Shown here piece by piece: positions 18,619-25,453 of a DNA stretch of 64,000 nt. The notes beneath the pieces were generated by a model, which saw only the letters and a program-made list of their open reading frames with translations, searched no databases and had not been told where the DNA came from. Origin of the DNA: Microbacterium pygmaeum (GTDB lineage Bacteria > Actinomycetota > Actinomycetes > Actinomycetales > Microbacteriaceae); NCBI RefSeq assembly GCF_900100885.1, contig NZ_LT629692.1, positions 1,674,001 to 1,738,000 on the forward strand, written 5' to 3'. Every line of letters begins with the position of its first letter. Position 1 is the first letter of the stretch. A program made the position numbers and the translations under genes.

Positions 18619-19512
18619 CTAGGCAGGCTTCGGGGTAGGAGCGGGCTTGCCCGCCTTGGCGTCCTTGCCCGCCTTCGCCTTCTTGGGCGCCGTCTTGCGC
18701 GGGGGTAGCGGCACGAGCATCGACGTCCTGCGCTTGTAGTCGGCGTAGGCCGGGTACTTCGAGCCGGTGATCGACTCGGTGAAGATCGTCGAGCCGATGA
18801 AGAGGATCGTCAGCAGCACGGCGCCGATGATGGTCCAGTTGATCGCTCCTCCCCAGAAGCCCAGACCGGATGCCACCGCGGCAGCGGCCCCGAGCGCGTA
18901 GAACGCCCACCACTGCGCCTGCTCGAAGAAGAAGTTCGGATGCCGGCTGAGCCGGAAGAGGCCGGCCGTCGCGAAGCCGGGCTCGAGATGGCCTCCGGCC
19001 GCCCTCTTGGCCTCGTGGTAACTCCACTGCTCCTGATCGGCGGTGAACTCGCCGATCAGGAACGCGGCGAACAGCACCGCGAACGCGAGGTCCCACCCGC
19101 CGAACGGCGCGGGGTTCTGCCAGGCGATGAACGCGGGGAGGGTGATCAGCACGAGCAGCGCGTTCTGATAGAGCACGATGAAGAACAGGTTGAACAGCTG
19201 GAACTGCCACGGCTTCATCCGTCCGCGCAGCACCGCCCACCGGTAGTCCTCCATGCCGGTGTAGCCGCCCTTGCGGGCGAAGTTGAACGTCAGCCGGGCG
19301 GCCCACGCCGTCACGAGCAGCGCCATCACGACGAGCCGCGTTGCGTCCTTGCCGTCGCCCATTCCGGCCACCGCGAAGATCCACACGTAGACCGCGGGGA
19401 CGATCGACCAGATGCGGTCGACCCACGACGTGTCCTTCGTGATCAGCGAGGCGATCCAGCAGAAGGCGCAGGTCGCGGCGGCGACGAGAAGGACGAGGGC
19501 CAGAGGATCCAT
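18619..19512 (-). CDS. DUF1295 / steroid 5-alpha-reductase-like membrane protein
   Basis: 297-residue integral membrane protein with about seven hydrophobic helices, beginning PLALVLLVAAATCAFCWIASLI. The C-terminal half has the family signature GLFRLSRHPNFFFEQAQWWAFY and EYADYKRR-like ending YPAYADYKRRTS, then a Lys/Ala/Pro-rich tail. The fold resembles isoprenylcysteine methyltransferases and steroid reductases; substrate unknown. ATG 19512 is 7 bases from a minus-strand TACGCT -10 box (19524-19519). A regulator half-pair of operators at 19535-19568 lies over its -35 region, so it may answer to the divergent FadR-type regulator. Confidence 0.85.
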   Translation of the reverse strand: MDPLALVLLVAAATCAFCWIASLITKDTSWVDRIWSIVPAVYVWIFAVAGMGDGKDATRLVVMALLVTAWAARLTFNFARKGGYTGMEDYRWAVLRGRMKPWQFQLFNLFFIVLYQNALLVLITLPAFIAWQNPAPFGGWDLAFAVLFAAFLIGEFTADQEQWSYHEAKRAAGGHLEPGFATAGLFRLSRHPNFFFEQAQWWAFYALGAAAAVASGLGFWGGAINWTIIGAVLLTILFIGSTIFTESITGSKYPAYADYKRRTSMLVPLPPRKTAPKKAKAGKDAKAGKPAPTPKPA

Positions 19513-19534
19513 TCGCCCAGCGTACGACCTTGCG

Positions 19535-19568
19535 TGGTCTGACCACAGGGGATACTGTGGTCAGACCA
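19535..19568. promoter_or_regulatory. Two FadR/LldR-type operators in the divergent promoter
   Basis: Two near-identical palindromes, TGGTCTGACCA at 19535-19545 and TGGTCAGACCA at 19558-19568, with centres 23 bases apart (about two helical turns). Both match the TNGTNNNACNA consensus known for FadR-family regulators such as LldR. The first overlaps the -35 of the DUF1295 gene; the second overlaps the likely start point of the regulator operon (GATACT -10 at 19551-19556). Confidence 0.85.
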
Positions 19569-19584
19569 GTATCCGAGGAGTCCC

Positions 19585-20289
19585 GTGCCCGAAGCTGCGC
19601 GCGCCTGGCAGGTCGTGCTCGAGAAGATCGAGACCGATCTTCTCGAGGGTGCCCTCTCGCCGGGTGACCGGCTCCCGCCGGAGCGGGAGCTGGCATCGAC
19701 CCTCGGAGTGGGCCGCTCCAGCGTCCGCGAAGCCCTTCGCGTGCTCGAGGTGCTCGGCCTCATCCGCACCGCCACCGGGTCCGGGCCGACTTCGGGCGCC
19801 ATCATCATCGCCACCCCGCAGGGCGGCATGTCCGCGCTGTTGCGGCTGCAGGTCGCCGCTCGCGGCTTCCCCTTGGACGACGTGGTCCGCACCCGCCTGG
19901 TGCTCGAGTCGGCGGTCGTCGAGGCGCTCGCCGCCGATCCGGAGCGCACCACGGAGCCTGCGCGGGAAATCATCGAGGCGATGGATGCCGCGGACCTCAC
20001 GCCAGGGGAGTTCCTCGCCCTGGACGCACAACTGCATCTCGCACTCGCCGAGGCCTCCGGCAACGTCGTCATCGCCGCCATGATGGGCGGCCTTCGTACG
20101 GCGATCGAGTCCTACGTCCTGGCGGGTGCCGAGCGGATCCCCGACTGGGACGCCGCCTCGACGCGCCTTCGTGCGGAGCACTCCGCCATCCTCGACGCCG
20201 TCGAGGCCGGCGATGCGCCTACCGCCCGAACCCTGATCCACGACCACATCACCGGCTACTACGCCGACGCGGGCCTGGCCCGCACCTGA
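19585..20289 (+). CDS. lldR: GntR/FadR-family regulator, probable lactate regulator
   Basis: 234-residue transcription regulator. The N-terminal winged helix reads SPGDRLPPERELASTLGVGRSSVREALRVLEVLGLI, given here as parts GDRLPPERELA and VGRSSVREALR. The C-terminal FCD ligand domain has the metal-site region LDAQLHLALAEASGN and later EHSAILDAVEAGD. Start GTG 19585 has GAGGAG 4 bases upstream. It precedes lldD by 14 bases, so it most likely regulates that operon in response to L-lactate and itself through the two palindromes just upstream. The gene symbol rests on context and operator type. Confidence 0.85.
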   Translation: MPEAARAWQVVLEKIETDLLEGALSPGDRLPPERELASTLGVGRSSVREALRVLEVLGLIRTATGSGPTSGAIIIATPQGGMSALLRLQVAARGFPLDDVVRTRLVLESAVVEALAADPERTTEPAREIIEAMDAADLTPGEFLALDAQLHLALAEASGNVVIAAMMGGLRTAIESYVLAGAERIPDWDAASTRLRAEHSAILDAVEAGDAPTARTLIHDHITGYYADAGLART

Positions 20290-20303
20290 CGAAAGGACCG
20301 ACG

Positions 20304-21599
20304 ATGGTGCAGCGCCAGCTCCCCAACCCGGCAGAGCTCCTCGAGCTCATGAGCTTCAAGAAGCCCGAACTGAACGGCCGCAAGCGTCGGCTCGACGCAG
20401 CGCTCACGATCGCCGATCTGCGCACGATCGCAAAGCGTCGCACGCCGAAGGCGGCCTTCGACTACACCGATGGTGCCGCCGAGGGGGAGCTGTCGCTGAC
20501 CCGCGCACGGCAGGCGTTCGAGGACATCGAATTCCACCCCGACATCCTGCGACCGGCGGCGAACGTGGACACCTCCACGACGATCCTGGGCGGCCCGAGC
20601 GCGCTGCCGTTCGGTATCGCCCCGACGGGATTCACCCGGCTGATGCAGACAGAGGGTGAGAGCGCGGGCGCATCGGCGGCCGGTGCCGCCGGCATCCCGT
20701 TCACGCTGTCCACGCTCGGCACGACCTCGATCGAGAACGTGAAGAAGGCCAATCCGCACGGGCGCAACTGGTTCCAGCTCTACGTGATGCGCGAGCGCGA
20801 GATCTCCTACGGGCTGGTCCGCCGCGCTGCGGAGGCCGGTTTCGACACGCTGCAGTTCACCGTCGACACCCCGATCGCCGGCGCACGTCTGCGAGACAAG
20901 CGCAACGGCTTCTCGATCCCGCCGCAGCTGACGCTCGGCACGATCGTCAACGCGATTCCGCGCCCCTGGTGGTGGATCGACTTCCTGACGACGCCGAAGC
21001 TGGAGTTCGCGTCACTCTCCACGACGGGGGGCACGGTGGGCGAGCTGCTGAACGCAGCGATGGATCCGACGATCAGCTTCGACGACCTCGCGATCATCCG
21101 CGATCTGTTCCCCGGCAACATCGTCGTGAAGGGCGTGCAGAATGTCGAGGACTCGAAGCGCCTGATCGACGCGGGCGTGGACGGGATCATCCTTTCCAAC
21201 CACGGCGGTCGGCAGCTGGACCGCGCACCGATCCCGTTCCACCTACTGCCGCAGGTCGTGCGCGAGGTCGGCAAGGACGCGACCGTCATGATCGACACCG
21301 GCATCATGAACGGCGCGGACATCGTGGCATCGGTCGCGCTGGGCGCGAAGTTCACGCTCATCGGACGCGCCTATCTCTACGGTCTGATGGCCGGCGGCCG
21401 CGAGGGCGTCGATCGCACGATCGCGATCCTGCGCAGCGAGATCGAGCGGACGATGGCCCTGCTCGGAGTCTCGACGCTGGCCGAGCTCGAACCGCGCCAC
21501 GTCACCCAGCTCACCCGGCTGGTGCCGGTCAGCGCAAGCGTGCAGGCCGCTGCGGCAACCGTACGGGCGCCGCGCGCCCGCGCCGCCGCGAAGGTCTGA
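20304..21599 (+). CDS. lldD: FMN-dependent L-lactate dehydrogenase
   Basis: Oxidises L-lactate to pyruvate with electrons going to the quinone pool at the membrane. The 431-residue product is an alpha-hydroxy-acid oxidase: FDYTDGAAEGELS near the N-terminus, the FMN-binding GIAPTGFTRLMQTEGE, NWFQLYVMREREIS, the active-site segment SNHGGRQLDRAP with catalytic His and Arg, and IDTGIMNGADIVASVALGA. RBS GAAAGGA precedes ATG 20304. It follows lldR by 14 bases and its stop abuts the convergent HAD gene's stop directly (TGATCA), with no intergenic base. Confidence 0.93.
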   Translation: MVQRQLPNPAELLELMSFKKPELNGRKRRLDAALTIADLRTIAKRRTPKAAFDYTDGAAEGELSLTRARQAFEDIEFHPDILRPAANVDTSTTILGGPSALPFGIAPTGFTRLMQTEGESAGASAAGAAGIPFTLSTLGTTSIENVKKANPHGRNWFQLYVMREREISYGLVRRAAEAGFDTLQFTVDTPIAGARLRDKRNGFSIPPQLTLGTIVNAIPRPWWWIDFLTTPKLEFASLSTTGGTVGELLNAAMDPTISFDDLAIIRDLFPGNIVVKGVQNVEDSKRLIDAGVDGIILSNHGGRQLDRAPIPFHLLPQVVREVGKDATVMIDTGIMNGADIVASVALGAKFTLIGRAYLYGLMAGGREGVDRTIAILRSEIERTMALLGVSTLAELEPRHVTQLTRLVPVSASVQAAAATVRAPRARAAAKV

Positions 21600-22385
21600 T
21601 CAGCGCAGGCTCAGCGTGGGCAGGAGATCGTCGAGGTACTCGGCGGTCTCCTCCCACCCTTCGACTGCCTTGCACTCCACGCCGAGGGCGAGCACCGGAT
21701 AATCGTTGCCGTCCGGATCGAGTCGGTCGCCGACGAAGAGCATGTCATCGAGGGGGATGCCGGTCTGTTCGGCGAGCTGGCGCATGCCGTACGCCTTGTC
21801 GATCCCGCGGTGCGTGATGTCGACGGAGGTGGATCCGCCCGAGCGGACCTCGAGGTCGGGCAGGCGCGCGGCGACCGCCTCACGGAGCGTGTTCTTCTTC
21901 GCGCCGGTCGGATCCCACGCCACTTTGGCTTCGAGGGGAGCGTGCTGACCCAGGGCGGAGAAGGTGATCTGGGAACCGCGGTCCTCGAGGATGTCGCCCC
22001 ACGGCTCCGATTCCCACAGGCCAAGACGCTTGGCCTCTTCCTCGACGGCCGTCGTCGCCTCGATCTTCTCGTCCTCGGTGAGCGAGCGCGCGTAGATGGT
22101 GACGATCTCGCCGTCTTCGATGCGGTAGTACTGGGTGCCGCAGGTGGGTAGCAGGTGCACGTGGGAGAGAGTGTCGGCCGAGGCATCCGGAAGCCGGTCC
22201 ACGACCTGCGCGCGGAACTGGCCAAGCTGGCCGCCGGAGATGATCGCGAGCTCGACCCGCTCGGCGAGGGCGATCAGCAGATCGCCGATCCGCGGGTCGA
22301 TCGCAGACTTCGAGGGGGCCAGGGTGTCGTCCAGATCGAAGGCGACGAGTCGGGGAGGGATGCCGGGGGACGAGGTGTCGGTCAC
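21600..22385 (-). CDS. HAD-IIB hydrolase, phosphomannomutase-like
   Basis: 261-residue HAD enzyme with motif I VAFDLDDTLAPSKS, motif II IISGGQLGQF and motif IV FVGDRLDPDGNDYP; the cap and spacing resemble eukaryote-type phosphomannomutases. It may interconvert mannose or glucose phosphates, but this is a family inference. The GTG at 22385 was chosen because GGAGAA lies 4 bases upstream; the open frame continues through the tRNA-Pro gene and cannot be coding there. The upstream terminator of tRNA-Pro at 22420-22440 separates the two. Confidence 0.85.
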   Translation of the reverse strand: MTDTSSPGIPPRLVAFDLDDTLAPSKSAIDPRIGDLLIALAERVELAIISGGQLGQFRAQVVDRLPDASADTLSHVHLLPTCGTQYYRIEDGEIVTIYARSLTEDEKIEATTAVEEEAKRLGLWESEPWGDILEDRGSQITFSALGQHAPLEAKVAWDPTGAKKNTLREAVAARLPDLEVRSGGSTSVDITHRGIDKAYGMRQLAEQTGIPLDDMLFVGDRLDPDGNDYPVLALGVECKAVEGWEETAEYLDDLLPTLSLR

Positions 22386-22415
22386 GTTTCTCCAGGTGCT
22401 CGGGCGGTGAGACGC

Positions 22416-22440
22416 GAAAGGCTCCGTCTCTGACGGAGCC
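22416..22440 (-). terminator. Rho-independent terminator of tRNA-Pro
   Basis: Perfect 9-bp stem GGCTCCGTC / GACGGAGCC (22420-22428 and 22432-22440) with a 3-base loop, followed on the minus strand by TTTCGCG. It begins 10 bases after the tRNA gene on the same strand. Confidence 0.75.
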
Positions 22441-22449
22441 TCTCTGCGG

Positions 22450-22523
22450 TCGGGGTGACAGGATTTGAACCTGCGGCCTCGTCGTCCCGAACGACGCGCG
22501 CTACCAAGCTGCGCCACACCCCG
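22450..22523 (-). tRNA. tRNA-Pro, anticodon CGG
   Basis: Complete cloverleaf on the minus strand: acceptor CGGGGTG/CACCCCG, D-arm stem GCGC/GCGC around AGCTTGGTA, anticodon stem CGTCG/CGACG with loop TTCGGGA (anticodon CGG), T-arm GCAGG-TTCAAAT-CCTGT, discriminator A. CCA is not encoded. A TAGACT -10 box at 22542-22537 overlaps the stop codon of the upstream surface-protein gene and would start transcription about 7 bases before the tRNA. Confidence 0.97.
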
Positions 22524-22539
22524 TGGCAACCCTCCGAGT

Positions 22540-24372
22540 CTACCCGATCGGCGACCGTGCGACGAACCGGCGGCGACGTGCAAGCAGGATCAGCGTCGCT
22601 CCAGCGGTGAGCGCGGCGATGCCGACGCCGGCGCCGGTGCGCGCGGCTGTCTCCGGCTGCCCGGTCGCGGCGAGCGTGCGCGGTGGGCTCGTCCCGGGTG
22701 GCAGTGCGGTGACCGTAGTGGTCTCGCTGGCGGCTCCGCACACCCCGAGGTGCACGAGTTCGCCGTCTGCGTCGACCGCACGCTCCTGCCAGAAGTAGGT
22801 GCCCGGCTCGGTGATCGGGAGCGAGGTCACGCTGTACTCACCCGGAGACGTGACGGCAATGGGGTCGCTGGACCAGACCAGCGCGCCGTCGGTGCAGGTG
22901 TCGACGGGAGGTGTGCCTTCCGCGGCGCGATACACCGCCGACGAGATGATCAGGCCGGTGCTCGGGAGAGGTGCGCCCACGATGATCGTGTCGCTCATCG
23001 GTCGTCCCGCCGTGATCTCGGGCTCGGCGGCGGAGGAGACGGCCGGAATCATGCTGACCTGCGTGCGTTCCGCGAAGGGCTCCACCCAGCGGTATCCGGG
23101 CGCAAGATGTGCGGCGACCTCGGCGCTCTGCGACTCCCTTTCGATCGTCCAGACGGCCGTGTAGAAACCGGGGGCGGGCAGGTCCCACAGCGAGGAGACT
23201 CGGTAGGGGCCGGCTGTTCCGCGCTGCGAGTCGGTCTGCACGGCCAATGACCCCACCGGCTCAGCGTCGGCCGGAATGCTGCCGTCCGCGGACGCCGGTT
23301 CGTCCTCGGTGCGGTAGACGACCGCGGTCGCCGCGACCTGGAGCAGGCTTGCGTCCTCGCCGCGGGGCCAGTCCTCGAGCGTTCCACCGAACACGACGTC
23401 GTCGACGAACGGGCCGGGAGATGCGTATCGGGTGGCCACTTGCGTGGAGATGGTCGGTGCGAACAGCGGATGCCGCGGCGCTGTGTCCGCGCCGGCGACA
23501 TCGAACTCGCTGTTGCCGGCCGGCCCCGCGGTGTCCTGCCCGCCTGCCGTCGTGAAGTGCCGCACGGCGGCTGCGGGACCGGCGGAGAAGTGACCGCTCA
23601 CGCTGACGGAGTAGGGACGCCCCGGCGTCGGAGGCATGGCCGTGATGGCGTAGTCGACGCCGGTGGCGGCATCCGTTCTCGTGTCCGCGCCGGTGTCGTC
23701 GAAGACCGCCCCATCCACGCTCAGCGTTCCGGTCGCGCTCGCCGGCGCGTCCACACGCACGGTTCCGCGTGTCGGGTCCGTCGCGTCCGCGGTGACGGTG
23801 ACCGAGCCGGATACGGGTCCCGAGCCCGTCGGTAGCGCACGTGCCTCCTCGTAGAAGGCGACGGCCCGTCGCTGGATCTCCTCGTCGTGCTCCGGCGCGA
23901 GCGCCGAGAACGTCCAGTGGATGGCACCCGCCAACGAATCGCCGGGGTAACCGAAATGGTGCAGTGATCCCGACCAGTCGGCGATCGCCTTGACCGCCCA
24001 GCCGACCGCCGCCGCCTGCACCGGATCGGAGGTCTGGCCGTACTTGGTGACGAGAAGATTGATGCCGGTGAGCTGCTGCGGCGACAGCCCCGCTGCGGTC
24101 GCGCTGATCCCGTTGTCGACGCTGGGGCCGGTGGGCGCGGGTGCTCCCGGGAGGATGCAGTACGTGTGCACGCCGTCGACGAGCATCGAGCCGTGCCAGC
24201 CGTACTCGGAAATCGGCGCCCATGTGCCGAACCCCGCGCCCTGTTCAGCCGCGTGCGCGGGTGCGGGCAGGAGGACGAGGGCGACGGAACTCAGAAGAGC
24301 AGCGACGGTGATGGCCGCAACGGCTCGGATGGCGTTGCGCATCGTGTGCAGTGCATGGGGGACTCTCGGCAT
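22540..24372 (-). CDS. Sortase-anchored secreted surface protein, possible thioester domain
   Basis: 610-residue exported protein. It has a signal peptide (RNAIRAVAAITVAALLSS...APAHA), an N-terminal domain with GVHTYCILPG and later VQAAAVGWAVKAIADW, and several beta-rich repeats. The C-terminus is a cell-wall sorting signal: LAATG, hydrophobic stretch AALTAGATLILLA, then RRRR. The Cys in the first motif and the Gln in the second are arranged like actinobacterial thioester (TQXA) domains that bind host or surface amines; this is an inference. ATG 24372 has GAGGAGG 6 bases upstream; an upstream ATG at 24429 lacks one. No partner sortase is nearby. Confidence 0.82.
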   Translation of the reverse strand: MPRVPHALHTMRNAIRAVAAITVAALLSSVALVLLPAPAHAAEQGAGFGTWAPISEYGWHGSMLVDGVHTYCILPGAPAPTGPSVDNGISATAAGLSPQQLTGINLLVTKYGQTSDPVQAAAVGWAVKAIADWSGSLHHFGYPGDSLAGAIHWTFSALAPEHDEEIQRRAVAFYEEARALPTGSGPVSGSVTVTADATDPTRGTVRVDAPASATGTLSVDGAVFDDTGADTRTDAATGVDYAITAMPPTPGRPYSVSVSGHFSAGPAAAVRHFTTAGGQDTAGPAGNSEFDVAGADTAPRHPLFAPTISTQVATRYASPGPFVDDVVFGGTLEDWPRGEDASLLQVAATAVVYRTEDEPASADGSIPADAEPVGSLAVQTDSQRGTAGPYRVSSLWDLPAPGFYTAVWTIERESQSAEVAAHLAPGYRWVEPFAERTQVSMIPAVSSAAEPEITAGRPMSDTIIVGAPLPSTGLIISSAVYRAAEGTPPVDTCTDGALVWSSDPIAVTSPGEYSVTSLPITEPGTYFWQERAVDADGELVHLGVCGAASETTTVTALPPGTSPPRTLAATGQPETAARTGAGVGIAALTAGATLILLARRRRFVARSPIG

Positions 24373-24514
24373 GGCGGGCCTCCTCGGATCGGATGCTCCG
24401 ATCGTGGCGGCAGCCGAGACCGCGGGCATTCGCTCTCGGCGCCGCTGTGGACAGCCCGCGGCCGGGCTGACCTGGGGAGGAGCCGGTTGCCTGAGCGAGC
24501 AGCGGACCTGCGGG

Positions 24515-25453
24515 TCAGTCGCGGGCGCGCAGTGTGATGAGTGAGACCTCGGGCCGGCACGCGAAGCGCACCGGCGCGTAGATCGAGTGGCCGAGGCCTG
24601 CGCTGACGTTCAGGGGCACGGTTCGCGAGTCGTGCGACCACGTGCTCAGGCCGCGTGCCTGGTCGAGCGGGATGTCGCAGTTGGCGACGAGCGCGCCGAA
24701 TCCCGGGAGCCGGACCTGACCGCCGTGCGTGTGCCCGGCGAAGATCGCATCCGCTCCGAGGTCGACGAAATCATCCAGAACGCGGCGATACGGGGCATGC
24801 GTGACGCCGAGGGTCAGCGCTGCAGCGCCGGTGCTGCGGACGGCCTCCAGCGCCCCCGGGAGCTCGGACAGCTCGTCCCAACCGCGGTGGGCGTCGCTGA
24901 CGCCGAAGGCGTCGATCCGGGCTCCGCCGACCACGATCGACCCTGCGCTGTTGTTGAGGTCGAGCCAGCCGAGCTCCTCACCCAGGTAGGCGTCCAGCGA
25001 GTCGGTGTCGAGCAGCTCCGCAGTGTGCTTGACGTCGGAAGGACCCGTGAAGTACTTCATCGGGTTGCGCGGCGACGGCGCGGAATGATCATTCGAGCCG
25101 TGAACGAAGACGCCCGGGATGCTGCGGAGTGGATCCAGCGCGACGCGCAGTCCCTTCAGCCCCTCCGCGTGCCCCATGTTGTCGCCGGTGTTCACGACGA
25201 GGTCCGGGTTCCATTGATCGGCCAGCCCGGCGATCCAGTGCTGCTTGCGGCGCTGCCAGGGGGCCATGTGGATGTCGGACACGTGCAGCACCCGGATCGA
25301 AGCGCTGCCCGCCGGAAGGATTTGCAGCTCGTGCTCGCGCACGGTGAACAGGTAGCGCTCGATGCCGATTCCCCACACGGCGGCGGCCGAAGCCGCCCCC
25401 ACGACCGCACCGGCGGTGAGGACGACTTTGGACGAGGACGGCACTACGGGCAC
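24515..25453 (-). CDS. Membrane-anchored metallophosphoesterase
   Basis: 312-residue calcineurin-like phosphoesterase with an N-terminal membrane helix (VVLTAGAVVGAASAAAVWGIG), facing outward. Metal-binding motifs are HVSDIHMAP, NTGDNMGH, HGSNDHS (replacing the usual GNHD) and AGHTHGGQ. The start overlaps the 3' end of the PBP gene by 10 bases on the same strand, so the two are one transcript and it may act in the cell envelope. Substrate unknown. Confidence 0.88.
   Translation of the reverse strand: MPVVPSSSKVVLTAGAVVGAASAAAVWGIGIERYLFTVREHELQILPAGSASIRVLHVSDIHMAPWQRRKQHWIAGLADQWNPDLVVNTGDNMGHAEGLKGLRVALDPLRSIPGVFVHGSNDHSAPSPRNPMKYFTGPSDVKHTAELLDTDSLDAYLGEELGWLDLNNSAGSIVVGGARIDAFGVSDAHRGWDELSELPGALEAVRSTGAAALTLGVTHAPYRRVLDDFVDLGADAIFAGHTHGGQVRLPGFGALVANCDIPLDQARGLSTWSHDSRTVPLNVSAGLGHSIYAPVRFACRPEVSLITLRARD

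Noticed and set aside
25085..25120. Metallophosphoesterase motif GSND in place of GNHD as a possible loss of activity
   Set aside because: All other metal ligands are present and the substitution keeps Asn and Asp, so it is likely a clade variant rather than an inactive enzyme.
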